From: Clostridiaceae bacterium Marseille-Q4149
GTDB taxonomy: Bacteria > Bacillota > Clostridia > Oscillospirales > Oscillospiraceae
Length of the DNA stretch: 64,000 nucleotides
Assembly: GCA_018228685.1 (NCBI GenBank)
Contig: CP073691.1
Coordinates: forward strand, 1,984,001 to 2,048,000
Direction: 5' to 3'
A program made the translations under genes and the position numbers. Under the pieces are notes generated by a model that was not told the origin of the DNA, ran no database searches, and worked only from the letters and a program-made list of their open reading frames with translations. The first letter of the stretch is position 1; the number at the start of each line of letters is the position of its first letter. Positions 26,389 to 34,790 of the stretch are shown here, piece after piece.

Positions 26389-26754
26389 ATGAGCGTACCC
26401 CAGATATTCGAGAGCGAGTACCGGTTCTGCCTGATCCTGTGGGAGCACGAGCCGGTGAACAGCACCCAGCTGGTGCATCTGTGCCAGGAGCAGCTGGGCT
26501 GGTCCAAGGCCACCACCTATACCGTGATCCGGCGGCTGAGCCAGCGGGGCGTGGTGAAAAATGAAAACGCCGTGGTGACCAGTCTGGTCACGAAGGAGCA
26601 GGTGCAGCAGAGCCAGATCGACCAGCTGGTGGACAAGACCTTTGAGGGCTCCCTGCCCGCCTTTGTGGCGGCCTTTGCCCGGGGGCGGCGGCTTTCAGAA
26701 AAGGAGGTCCGGCAGCTGCAGCAGCTTATTGACGACAGCGGAAAGGAGAACTGA
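26389..26754 (+). CDS. BlaI/MecI/CopY-family repressor
   Basis: 121-residue winged-helix repressor. N-terminal wHTH (about residues 10-75: ILWEHEPVNSTQLVHLC, WSKATTYTVIRRLSQRGVV) followed by a dimerisation helix region; the family is released from DNA when a membrane metalloprotease triggers its cleavage. Start at 26389 fits AAAAGGAGGCGCGTGCC; an upstream in-frame ATG lies within the operator. Partner protease starts 2 bp after its stop. The long inverted repeat upstream is its likely site. Confidence 0.9.
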   Translation: MSVPQIFESEYRFCLILWEHEPVNSTQLVHLCQEQLGWSKATTYTVIRRLSQRGVVKNENAVVTSLVTKEQVQQSQIDQLVDKTFEGSLPAFVAAFARGRRLSEKEVRQLQQLIDDSGKEN

Positions 26755-26756
26755 CC

Positions 26757-29621
26757 ATGGAACAGCTTTTTCTGACCATTCTGAACCGAGCGGTTACCGC
26801 CGGGTGGCTGGTGCTGCTGGTGATGGTGCTGCGGGTGGTGCTGAAAAAAGCGCCCCGGGCAGTGCACTATGGCCTGTGGGCCATTGTGGCGGTGCGGCTG
26901 CTGTGGCCGGGGGACCTGCTGCCCCGGGCCGGCGTCAGCCTGGTGCCCACCACGGAGCCTATCTCCGGAGACGTGCTGACGGCGGCGGGAACAGCGGTAT
27001 CCGGCGGGCTTCCCGCCGTCGGCAGTCCCGCCGGTGCGGCGGCAGCGGAGACGGCAGCCCGGACGGGGCAGAGCCTGGGCCACATCGCCGCAGTGGTGTG
27101 GCTTGTGGGCATGGCGGCCATGGCGCTGTATCTGGCAGGCAGCTATGTGCGGCTGCGGGTGCGGCTGCGGACGGCGGTGCGGCTGGAGGACGGCGTGTGG
27201 GAAAGCGAACAGGCCCCGTCTCCCTTTGTGCTGGGGTTTATCCGGCCCCGCATCTACCTGCCCTTCGGCCTGGATCGGGGAAGCCGGGACTATGTGCTGG
27301 CCCATGAGCGGACCCACATCCGGCACCGGGACCACTGGGTGAAGCCCCTGGCGTTTCTGCTGCTGGCGGTGTACTGGTTCAACCCACTGCTGTGGGCGGC
27401 GTATATCCTGCTGTGCCGGGATATGGAATACGCCTGTGACGAGGCGGTGCTGCGGGACCTGGAGGAGCCGGACAAGCGGGCGTATTCCCAGGCGCTTCTG
27501 AATTGCGCCGGACCCCGGCGGGCGGTGACGGCGTGTCCGGTGGCCTTCGGCGAGATCTGCGTCAAGGGGCGCATCCGCCGGGCTCTGCGGTATAAAAAGC
27601 CTGCCGTGTGGGTGACGGCGGCTGCTGTGGTGGTGTGCGCTGCGGCGGCGGTCTGCCTGCTGACCAACCCCAGGGACCGGACCCCCTATGGGTGGGCCAG
27701 CCGGGTGACGGCTGGGGGGCTGAACGTGACGTATCTGTGGGAAGGGAACTCTGCCCGGACACCGGCCGGAATGCCGGGGCTGACCTCCCGGCTGGCGGAG
27801 CAGCTCAACGGGCTGACGGAGGAGGACTTCCCTCTGCTGGAGAACTACGCATACAATCTCTTTGACCGGGGGAGGGAGCCCTTCCGCCTGCAAATGGGGC
27901 GGAAGGCCGGGAAGCGGGAGCTTCTGTACGGCGGCGACAGCGGATATCCGCTGATGCTGCTGTACCGGGGGAAGCTCTACGGCGTGAACAGCGAGGAGCT
28001 GCTGCAGACCATCCTGGAGTATACCCGGGGCGTGCAGGTGGTTCCGGCAGGGACGGAGCTGGCCCTGCGGATGGGGCTGCCCGGAGTGTACCGGATGATG
28101 ACAAAGGAGAGCGCCGACGGGCCGGATGTGATACAGGGAGATGACTTTTCCTGGACCCCGGCGGCGTGGCAGGGCGGCATGGCATATGTGGACCTGATGC
28201 GGACGGAAGGGGATGCTTCCGGCTCCGTGGGCCGCATCTGGTGCGCCAGGGCCCGGTGGGGCGGCCAGGAGCGCTGGCTGGTATACGCCCGGGACGGGCA
28301 GATCGCCCTGCGGCCCACGGAAAGCGGCTCCACGAGACTGAGCATCGTCGGGCGGGGACTGGCATTCCCGGAGGACGGGACGTATCTGACGGCGGAGTGC
28401 GTGTATCAGACGCCGGAGATGCCCAGCCCGTCTCCCCTGTCGGCGGAGCTGCTGCAATTCCGGGATGAAGCCGTGAAATACTGGGCCCGGTATCAGGAGA
28501 ACGCCGACGGGCAGCTGACCACCGCACTGGACCCGGAGAAGTACAGTCAGTATCCCATCCAGGGCGGTCAGAGCGTCAGCCTGGAGGAATGGGACAGCCG
28601 GTTCCCGGAGGGGTTTAGCCCGGATATCAGCGGGTACCAGGAGCGATGGCTGTTCCAGCTGGAGGACGGCTGTCAGCTGCTGCGGCTGGACGATCAGCTG
28701 TATTTGCTGCAATATCACCAGGCTGACGGGGAAGTTTTCGAGATGCTGCGGCTGCGGCCGGTGCCGCTGGAGCCGGAGCGGGTGCTGGAGCTGGATCGTC
28801 TGCTGCTCAGCGTCAGCGGAGACGACAGCGTGGCGGCGATCAGCTTCTCCGGGGCCGTGGAGGCCGCTATGCGGCAGCTGCCGGATTACCGGCGGCTGGT
28901 GGACGGCGGGGCGGATACCCTGCGGTACTGCTTCACCATGCTGGAGTGCCGGTATAACGGCGGGTATATGATGCAGGCAGCCATGATGGCGGTGTGCCGG
29001 GATATTCTGGTAGACATGGGCGAGGATCCCGGCGATGACGGGTATGACGTGCAGACCTGGTATGACGAGCTGAAGGCCCGAGCCTTTTCCGTGTCGGAGG
29101 ACCTGGCGCACCATCCGGGGTATGCTGTGCTGCTGGGGCTGGGGGTGTCCCGGCCTGACGGCACGGCGGCGATAACCTATGTGGACATGGACGGCGACGG
29201 ACTGGCGGAGCGCCTTACGGCAGAGAACGGAGGACTCCGGGTGCTGCGGTATGACGGCACGGAGGTGTGGTCCTCCGGCCCGGTGGGACAAAACGGGGAT
29301 GAGGCCCTGTTCCTGCACCGGAACGGCGGGCAGTGGGAGCTTCTGCGCTATGGCCGGACGGCGGAGGAGCAGCTCTATGAGCTGCTGAGTCTGACCGGCG
29401 GCCGGGAGCGGCTGGTGCGGTCCCGGCATCTGGCCCACGGCGCGGCGGCAGAGAGCGTCCGGGTCTTTGCGGAGGATTTCCATACCCTGCTCTATGGCGT
29501 GGATGAGGCGGGGCTCTCCGACGGGTGCGAGATGCTGCTGCTATCCACCATGAACGGCGAGACCCGGGTGGGTCCGCTGTACAATTTCAGCGGCTATGAG
29601 ATTGGAGAGGGGAACGGATGA
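26757..29621 (+). CDS. BlaR1-like M56 membrane peptidase with very long sensor region
   Basis: Predicted membrane zinc protease partnering the BlaI-like repressor. Helices at about residues 10-30, 36-52, 100-125 and 195-215 surround HERTHIRHRDHW (HExxH, near 183) and DMEYACDEAVLRDL. A further helix at about 280-300 (WVTAAAVVVCAAAAVCLL) leads to some 650 extracytoplasmic residues. Unlike BlaR1 there is no clear penicillin-binding SxxK domain that I can see; instead there are mixed beta-like repeats and a DMDGDGLAE calcium-loop-like motif near 805-815. At 954 residues it is unusually long; the ligand is unknown. Confidence 0.8.
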   Translation: MEQLFLTILNRAVTAGWLVLLVMVLRVVLKKAPRAVHYGLWAIVAVRLLWPGDLLPRAGVSLVPTTEPISGDVLTAAGTAVSGGLPAVGSPAGAAAAETAARTGQSLGHIAAVVWLVGMAAMALYLAGSYVRLRVRLRTAVRLEDGVWESEQAPSPFVLGFIRPRIYLPFGLDRGSRDYVLAHERTHIRHRDHWVKPLAFLLLAVYWFNPLLWAAYILLCRDMEYACDEAVLRDLEEPDKRAYSQALLNCAGPRRAVTACPVAFGEICVKGRIRRALRYKKPAVWVTAAAVVVCAAAAVCLLTNPRDRTPYGWASRVTAGGLNVTYLWEGNSARTPAGMPGLTSRLAEQLNGLTEEDFPLLENYAYNLFDRGREPFRLQMGRKAGKRELLYGGDSGYPLMLLYRGKLYGVNSEELLQTILEYTRGVQVVPAGTELALRMGLPGVYRMMTKESADGPDVIQGDDFSWTPAAWQGGMAYVDLMRTEGDASGSVGRIWCARARWGGQERWLVYARDGQIALRPTESGSTRLSIVGRGLAFPEDGTYLTAECVYQTPEMPSPSPLSAELLQFRDEAVKYWARYQENADGQLTTALDPEKYSQYPIQGGQSVSLEEWDSRFPEGFSPDISGYQERWLFQLEDGCQLLRLDDQLYLLQYHQADGEVFEMLRLRPVPLEPERVLELDRLLLSVSGDDSVAAISFSGAVEAAMRQLPDYRRLVDGGADTLRYCFTMLECRYNGGYMMQAAMMAVCRDILVDMGEDPGDDGYDVQTWYDELKARAFSVSEDLAHHPGYAVLLGLGVSRPDGTAAITYVDMDGDGLAERLTAENGGLRVLRYDGTEVWSSGPVGQNGDEALFLHRNGGQWELLRYGRTAEEQLYELLSLTGGRERLVRSRHLAHGAAAESVRVFAEDFHTLLYGVDEAGLSDGCEMLLLSTMNGETRVGPLYNFSGYEIGEGNG

Positions 29622-30169
29622 ACAGAAGCGGCTATACCATTGTACAGGCCGGGGCGGAGGTGCCGGCGGAGGAATTCGTCAGGCGGTATGTGGACCTGAA
29701 GGACCCCGCCGCCGGGTGCCGCCCCTGCCCGGACTATGGGCGGTACTGGACGTGCCCGCCCTATGACGTTCCGGCGGCGGAATACTGGGGGCGGTATGAA
29801 ACGGTGCTGCTGCGGGGGATGCAGTTCCACTTTACCCGGGAGCTGCTGGAGCGGCGGTTCACGCCGGAGGAGCTGGCGGAATATACCCGGGAGCTGACCG
29901 CCGCCCACGCCCGGCGGATGGACGAGCATCTGCGGGCGCTGTATCCCGGAGCGGCGGTGCTGACCACCGGGGGATGCATGCTGTGCGCGGCGTGTACCCG
30001 GCCCGCAGGGCGGCCCTGCCGCCATCCGGAGGCGGTGGGCTACAGTCTGGAAGCTCTGGGCTGCGACGTGGGCGCCGCCGCCCGGGGGGAGCTGGGCTGG
30101 GAGCTGCTGTGGCCCCGGCGGGACCGGCTGCCCCGATATCTGACGCTGCTGTGCGCCGTGCTGCGGTGA
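29618..30169 (+). CDS. DUF2284-type predicted metal-binding protein
   Basis: 183 residues, cysteine-rich and cytoplasmic. Cysteine blocks CRPCPDYGRYWTCPPYD (about 34-50) and GGCMLCAACTRPAGRPCRHP (about 117-136) match the DUF2284 pattern, probably an iron-sulfur or zinc protein. Its ATG overlaps the stop of the M56 peptidase gene, so it may be co-expressed with that sensor. Function unknown. Confidence 0.75.
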   Translation: MNRSGYTIVQAGAEVPAEEFVRRYVDLKDPAAGCRPCPDYGRYWTCPPYDVPAAEYWGRYETVLLRGMQFHFTRELLERRFTPEELAEYTRELTAAHARRMDEHLRALYPGAAVLTTGGCMLCAACTRPAGRPCRHPEAVGYSLEALGCDVGAAARGELGWELLWPRRDRLPRYLTLLCAVLR

Positions 30170-30204
30170 CATACAAAATTTTTGAAAGTTTTTCAAAATT
30201 CGGG

Positions 30205-30233
30205 TTGATTTTTCAGTATTGTATGTGTATAAT
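30205..30233 (+). promoter_or_regulatory. Promoter of candidate small RNA
   Basis: TTGATT (30205-30210), 17-base spacer, TATAAT (30228-30233). It points to a stretch with no usable ORF: the only ATG (30231) overlaps the -10. Confidence 0.75.
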
Positions 30234-30239
30234 GAATTT

Positions 30240-30366
30240 ATATTCAGAGTCACCTCCGAGACTCCTGAATCGAAGCAGGACCGCCAGGCGGTCTGCCTGA
30301 CTTCGCTGATTTCCCCCTTCCCCCCCTATAGCAAAAGCGCCGGTATCGCACGATACCGGCGTTTTT
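30240..30366 (+). ncRNA. Candidate small RNA with C-rich anti-Shine-Dalgarno motifs
   Basis: About 127 nt from the predicted start to an intrinsic terminator. First hairpin ATTCAG-AGTC/GACT-CCTGAAT shows ACCTCC in its loop; a second stem is GACCG/CGGTC; then an unpaired TTTCCCCCTTCCCCCCC run before the terminator. C-rich loops of this kind in Firmicutes sRNAs bind ribosome sites. It is convergent with the ABC exporter operon. It is not a known Rfam family as far as I can tell. Confidence 0.55.
30338..30366. terminator. Shared terminator of the sRNA candidate and the ABC exporter operon
   Basis: GCCGGTATC/GATACCGGC stem followed by TTTTTG on the plus strand and CTTTTG on the minus strand. Confidence 0.85.
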
Positions 30367-30388
30367 GCCCGTATTTGCTGCCTTCCGG

Positions 30389-32278
30389 TCAGGAAAGCTC
30401 CTCCTGGCCGGTGCACAGCTGGTAATACTTGCCCTTCTGGGCCATCAGGGCGGCGTGATCGCCCCGCTCGATGATCCGGCCCTGCTCCAGCACCAGAATG
30501 GCCTGGGCATTGCGGACGGTGGAGAGCCGGTGGGCGATGACAAACACCGTGCGTCCGGCCATCAGGGAGTCCATGCCCTTTTCGATGAGCTTTTCGGTGC
30601 GGGTGTCGATGGAGGAGGTGGCCTCGTCCAGGATCAGCACCGGGGGATCCGACACGGCGGCCCGGGCAATGGCCAGCAGCTGGCGCTCGCCCTGGCTGAG
30701 ACTGCCGCCGTCGCCGGTGATGACGGTGTCGTACCCCTGGGGCAGGTGGCGGATGAAGGTGTCGGCATTGGCCAGCCTGGCCGCGGCGCGGACCTCCTCA
30801 TCCGTGGCGTCCAGCTTCCCGTAGCGGATGTTGTCGGCCACGGTTCCGGTGAACAGGTGGGTATCCTGCAAAACAATGCCCAGAGAGCGGCGCAGGGAGT
30901 CCTTCCGGATATCCCGCACGTCGATGCCGTCATAGGTGATGACGCCGGACTGAATGTCGTAAAACCGGTTGATGAGATTGGTGATGGTGGTCTTTCCCGC
31001 GCCGGTGGAGCCCACAAAGGCGATCTTCTGCCCCGGCTCTGCGAACAGGGACACATCGTGGAGCACGGTTTTCTCCGGGTCATAGCCGAAGTCCACGTGC
31101 TCAAACCGCACGTCGCCCCGCAGCTCCGTCAGGGAGCCGTCGGACTTTTTCCAGGCCCAGTGGCCGGTGCGGCGGTCCGTCTCCGTCAGGGTATCGCCGT
31201 CCTTCAGCACTCGGACCAGGGTGGCGGTGCCGTCGTCGGTTTCGGGGTGGGCGTCCATCACGGCGAAAATCCGCTCGGCGCCGGCCACCGCCGCCAGAAG
31301 GGTATTCACCTGCTGGCTAATCTGGCTCACCGGCTGGGACACCTGCTTGACATACAGCAGATACGCGCCCAGAGAGCCGATGTCGAACACGCCGGAGATG
31401 GACAGCAGGCCGCCTACACAGCAGGTGACGGCATAGTTGATGCGGGAGAGGTTGCCCATGGCGGGCATCATGGCCCCGGCGTAGGTCTGGGCCATGGCGG
31501 CGGCGTCCCGATAGGCGCTGTTGCGGGCGGAGAACTCGTCCATGGTCTTTTGCTCATGGTGAAAGACCTTGATAACCTTCTGACCCTCGATCATCTCCTC
31601 AATGTAGCCATTGAGGCTGCCCAGGGCCGCCTGCTGCTGCTGGAAGCTGATGCGGCTGCGGCCGCCCACGCCCTTCACCACCAGGAGCATCAGCCCCAGG
31701 AACACGAAGGTGATGAGGGTCAGGGCCCAGTTCAGGTAAACCAGCATCACCACCGTGCACACGAAGGTCAGCAGGTTGGACACCACGCTGGCGAAGCTGT
31801 TGCCGATCATGTCGGACACGGTGTCCATATCGTTGGTGAAGCGGCTCATCAGGTCGCCGGACTGGTGGGTGTCGAAATACCGCAGGGGCAGGGACTGGAG
31901 CTTGTTGAACAGGTCCTGCCGCAGGGTGGCCACCGTCCGCTGGGAGATGCGCACCATGATCCGGGAATAGGCATAGGAGCACCCGGCGGACACCAGGAAC
32001 ACGCCGCCCATGGCCACCAGCATCCAGAACAGGCCCTTGAAGTCCCCGGCCACAATGTGGTTCAGGGCGGGCTTGAGGAAGTAGCTGCTGGCCACGGAGC
32101 CCACGGAGCTGAGCACCAGGCACACCGCCACCACGATCAGCGCCGCCTTATAGCGGCCGATATAGGCCAGGAGCTTGCCCACGGTGCCCCGGAGATTCTG
32201 GGGCCGCTGATAGCCGTGGCCCCGGCCGGGACCGTGACCCGGACCGCCGGCCCGCGCTTGATTCTTGTTTTCAGCCAT
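30389..32278 (-). CDS. Heterodimeric ABC exporter, subunit with canonical ATPase site
   Basis: 629-residue half-exporter: glycine/arginine-rich N-terminal tail (residues 1-30), six-helix ABC type-1 membrane domain (about 45-350), then an ATPase domain with GSTGAGKTT, LSQGERQLLAIARA, LILDEATSSIDTR and the H-loop FVIAHRLSTV. It overlaps the upstream half-transporter gene by 8 bases; ATG 32278 is chosen for AAGGAG upstream. With its partner it should form a multidrug exporter of the LmrCD/BmrCD/TM287-288 class controlled by the adjacent MarR protein. Confidence 0.9.
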   Translation of the reverse strand: MAENKNQARAGGPGHGPGRGHGYQRPQNLRGTVGKLLAYIGRYKAALIVVAVCLVLSSVGSVASSYFLKPALNHIVAGDFKGLFWMLVAMGGVFLVSAGCSYAYSRIMVRISQRTVATLRQDLFNKLQSLPLRYFDTHQSGDLMSRFTNDMDTVSDMIGNSFASVVSNLLTFVCTVVMLVYLNWALTLITFVFLGLMLLVVKGVGGRSRISFQQQQAALGSLNGYIEEMIEGQKVIKVFHHEQKTMDEFSARNSAYRDAAAMAQTYAGAMMPAMGNLSRINYAVTCCVGGLLSISGVFDIGSLGAYLLYVKQVSQPVSQISQQVNTLLAAVAGAERIFAVMDAHPETDDGTATLVRVLKDGDTLTETDRRTGHWAWKKSDGSLTELRGDVRFEHVDFGYDPEKTVLHDVSLFAEPGQKIAFVGSTGAGKTTITNLINRFYDIQSGVITYDGIDVRDIRKDSLRRSLGIVLQDTHLFTGTVADNIRYGKLDATDEEVRAAARLANADTFIRHLPQGYDTVITGDGGSLSQGERQLLAIARAAVSDPPVLILDEATSSIDTRTEKLIEKGMDSLMAGRTVFVIAHRLSTVRNAQAILVLEQGRIIERGDHAALMAQKGKYYQLCTGQEELS

Positions 32279-34007
32279 CAATGGTCGCTCCTTCCTGCTG
32301 GGATTTGTAAACCTCCTGATAGATGTGGTTGGAGGCCATCAGCTGGTCATGGGTGCCTGCGCCGGAGATCTTGCCGTCGTCCAGCACCACGATCAGATCC
32401 GCGTCCATAACGGAGGAGATGCGCTGGGCGATGATGAGCTTGGTGGACCCGGGCAGGGCCTGGCGCAGGGCGGACCGGATCTTTGCGTCGGTGGCGGTGT
32501 CCACGGCGGAGGTGGAGTCGTCCAGAATCAGCACCCGGGGCCGCCGGAGAATGGCCCGGGCAATGCACAGGCGCTGCTTCTGGCCGCCGGACACGTTGGC
32601 GCCGCCCTGCTCAATGTGGGTATCGTAGCCGTCGGGCATCCGGGAGATAAACTCGTCGGCGCAGGCCATGCGGCAGGCCTCCTCCATCTCGGCGTCGGTG
32701 GCGTCCTCCCGGCCCCAGCGGAGGTTTTCCCGGATGGTGCCGGAGAACAGGGTGTTCTTTTGCAGCACCATGGCGCAGCCCTGGCGCAGGGCCTCCATGG
32801 TGTATTCCCGGACGTCGTGGCCACCTACGGACACGGCGCCCTCCGTGGCCTCATACAGCCGGGGAATCAGACTCACCAGGGTACTCTTGGCACTGCCGGT
32901 GCCGCCCAGGATGCCCACGGTCATGCCGCTTTCAATATGCAGGCAGACATCCTCCAGGTTCCAGGCGCCGCTGTCCTTGTGATACTTGAAATAGACATGA
33001 TCAAAGTCCACGTCGCCGTTTTCAACGGTCAGGGCCGGGTCGGCGGCGGAGTCGGTGATCTCGGGCTGCTCCTCCAGCACCTCCACAATGCGCTTGCCGC
33101 AGGCAATGGACCGGGTCAGCACCATCATCACCATGGCCACCATCATCAGGGACATGAGAATTTCGGAGGCGTAGGTGAAGAAGGCGATCAGGTCGCCGGA
33201 GAGCATGGCGCCGCCCACCACATAGTGGCCGCCCAGCCACATGATGGCCATGATGGTGCCGCCCATAATGAGGGTCACCAGGGGGACAAACAGCACCACG
33301 AAGCTGTAGGCCCGCTCCGCCGTATCCCGAAGGGTGTCGCTGCGTTGGGCAAACTTCTCCTGCTCCCGGTCCTCCCGGACGAAGGACTTCACCACCCGGA
33401 TGGCGTTGAGGTTCTCCTGCACCACCAGGTTCAGGTCGTCGGTGGACTTCTGCAGGGCGGTGAAAAACGGCCCCACATAGCGGATGACGATGGCCACCAG
33501 AAGCAGAAGAAGCGGCAGCACCACCAGGAACACCTGGCTCAACTGCAGGCTGATGGTCAGGGCCATGACCAGGGCGGTGATCAGCATCACCGGGGCCCGG
33601 ACCAGCATCCGCATGCCCATCATCAGGGTCATCTGCACCGACGAGACGTCGTTTGTCAGCCGGGTGATCAGGGACGCGGTGGAAAACCGCTCGATGTTGG
33701 CAAAGGAGAACCTCTGCACCTGGGCATATTCCGCGGCCCGGACGTTGGCGCCGAAGCCCATACCGGCCTTGGCCGCCAGGCCCGCCGCCCCCACGCCCAT
33801 CACCAGGGACGCCAGGGCCATCAGGATCATTTTCAGGCCCGTGGCCAGAATATACGCCTTGTCGCCGTTGGCAATGCCCACGTCCACGATCTGGCTCATG
33901 GCCTTGGGCAGCAGCAGCTCCAGCACGGCCTCGCCTGCCGAACACAGCACGCCCAGGAATATCCAGACGCGATACCCCTTGGTATAAGGGGCTAATTTCC
34001 GAATCAT
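32271..34007 (-). CDS. Heterodimeric ABC exporter, subunit with degenerate ATPase site
   Basis: 578-residue half-exporter with a six-helix membrane domain and an ATPase domain. Walker A is GGTGSAKST (Ala for Gly), Walker B ends LILDDSTSAVD (Asp where the catalytic Glu should be) and the H-loop is IIAQRISS (Gln for His). Such losses in one partner mark heterodimeric exporters with one degenerate site. Signature VSGGQKQRLCIARA is intact and would complete the partner's active site. ATGA overlap with marR upstream and 8-base overlap downstream indicate one operon. Confidence 0.9.
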   Translation of the reverse strand: MIRKLAPYTKGYRVWIFLGVLCSAGEAVLELLLPKAMSQIVDVGIANGDKAYILATGLKMILMALASLVMGVGAAGLAAKAGMGFGANVRAAEYAQVQRFSFANIERFSTASLITRLTNDVSSVQMTLMMGMRMLVRAPVMLITALVMALTISLQLSQVFLVVLPLLLLLVAIVIRYVGPFFTALQKSTDDLNLVVQENLNAIRVVKSFVREDREQEKFAQRSDTLRDTAERAYSFVVLFVPLVTLIMGGTIMAIMWLGGHYVVGGAMLSGDLIAFFTYASEILMSLMMVAMVMMVLTRSIACGKRIVEVLEEQPEITDSAADPALTVENGDVDFDHVYFKYHKDSGAWNLEDVCLHIESGMTVGILGGTGSAKSTLVSLIPRLYEATEGAVSVGGHDVREYTMEALRQGCAMVLQKNTLFSGTIRENLRWGREDATDAEMEEACRMACADEFISRMPDGYDTHIEQGGANVSGGQKQRLCIARAILRRPRVLILDDSTSAVDTATDAKIRSALRQALPGSTKLIIAQRISSVMDADLIVVLDDGKISGAGTHDQLMASNHIYQEVYKSQQEGATIDG

Positions 34008-34453
34008 GCGTTGTCCTCCTCCGATGTCAGATTGTCCGCCGCCCGCAGCAGAAGCCGGCGCAGGGTCTCCGTCTCCTGGGGGTCCATGCCCCGGTGGATC
34101 AGGTCCTCGATCTGCCGGGTGATGGACTCAAAGTCGTCATAAAACCGCTGCCCGGCCTCCGTCAGCCGCAGGATGCGGCACCGGCCGTCCTTTTCCCCCG
34201 GAGTCCGGGTCAGCATCCCCTTTTCCACCAGCCGGTCCACGATGCCGTTGACGGTGGAGGGCTTCACGGCCAGATGCTGCTGCAGCTGTTTCTGGGTCAC
34301 GGGGCCCGGCTGCCGGTGCAGATACGTCAGCGACCGGCACTGGATGGGCGTGACCCCATAGCGCCGCAGCTTCTGCTCCATCCGCTGATAGGCCCGGTGG
34401 TTGCAGTACCCCAGCAGGGGGCCGATCAGCTCGGGCTTTTTCATGCAGCTCAT
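34004..34453 (-). CDS. MarR-family regulator of the ABC exporter operon
   Basis: 149-residue winged-helix protein. Helix-turn-helix region TQKQLQQHLAVKPSTVNGIVDRLVEKGML and wing TPGEKDGRCRILRLTEAG are typical. Start at 34453 fits AGGAAAGGAGCAGACTATT; a longer reading crosses the operator and is rejected. It leads the marR-ABC-ABC operon and probably represses it, with release by exported substrates. Confidence 0.9.
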   Translation of the reverse strand: MSCMKKPELIGPLLGYCNHRAYQRMEQKLRRYGVTPIQCRSLTYLHRQPGPVTQKQLQQHLAVKPSTVNGIVDRLVEKGMLTRTPGEKDGRCRILRLTEAGQRFYDDFESITRQIEDLIHRGMDPQETETLRRLLLRAADNLTSEEDNA

Positions 34454-34479
34454 AATAGTCTGCTCCTTTCCTGAGATTT

Positions 34480-34541
34480 TAATATTTAGTGCCCTAAATG
34501 TTAGCAGGCTAAATATTACCACCATTGTACTCCACCGTCAA
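34480..34541 (-). promoter_or_regulatory. marR-ABC promoter with twin MarR palindromes
   Basis: Minus-strand TTGACG (34541-34536), 17-base spacer, TAATAT (34518-34513). Two palindromes of the form TTTAG-N4-CTAAA (34485-34498) and TTAG-N4-CTAA (34501-34512) lie at and after the start site, enclosed by perfect 10-bp arms TAATATTTAG/CTAAATATTA (34480-34489, 34509-34518). Confidence 0.8.
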
Positions 34542-34594
34542 TAAGCAGAGCGCCGGTTTCCTGTGAACGTTCTGTAAACGATGGTGGGGAGCTA

Positions 34595-34623
34595 TTGACT
34601 TTTATCCGCCGGGACGGTAAGAT
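34595..34623 (+). promoter_or_regulatory. Promoter of second candidate small RNA
   Basis: TTGACT (34595-34600), 17-base spacer, TAAGAT (34618-34623), divergent from the marR-ABC promoter. Confidence 0.6.
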
Positions 34624-34630
34624 AAGCCCG

Positions 34631-34723
34631 TAATCCAAAAGCTGTTATCATTGTTATTCTCTCTCCTTTTACCACAAAACAGACCGCCGGTCCCCTCTTT
34701 CCCGGGACCGGCGGTCTGTTTTT
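34631..34723 (+). ncRNA. Candidate small RNA upstream of marR-MATE
   Basis: About 93 nt from the predicted start to a strong intrinsic terminator, with no ATG/GTG ORF and ribosome site. It holds an unpaired pyrimidine run ATTCTCTCTCCTTTTACC, complementary to AAAAGGAG-type ribosome sites, followed by the terminator stem. It could act on the flanking efflux mRNAs or elsewhere. A simple decoy or leftover promoter is the alternative. Confidence 0.45.
34678..34723 (+). terminator. Strong intrinsic terminator ahead of the marR-MATE promoter
   Basis: 17-bp perfect stem (34678-34694 with 34704-34720) followed by a T-run that abuts the next -35 box. Confidence 0.88.
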
Positions 34724-34725
34724 AC

Positions 34726-34774
34726 TTGACAATCGTCCGAAATCGTACTATAGTATCCGGGTACGATTTCGGAC
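34726..34774 (+). promoter_or_regulatory. marR-MATE promoter with perfect 14-bp operator arms
   Basis: TTGACA (34726-34731), 17-base spacer, TATAGT (34749-34754). Arms GTCCGAAATCGTAC (34735-34748) and GTACGATTTCGGAC (34761-34774) are perfect inverted repeats that bracket the -10, so the MarR product most likely represses its own operon here. Confidence 0.88.
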
Positions 34775-34790
34775 CAAGGAGGGCGGCCCC

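Noticed and set aside
34004..34525. Longer start of the exporter-linked MarR protein
   Set aside because: The extra N-terminal codons fall in the promoter and operator palindromes; ATG 34453 has AGGAAAGGAG.
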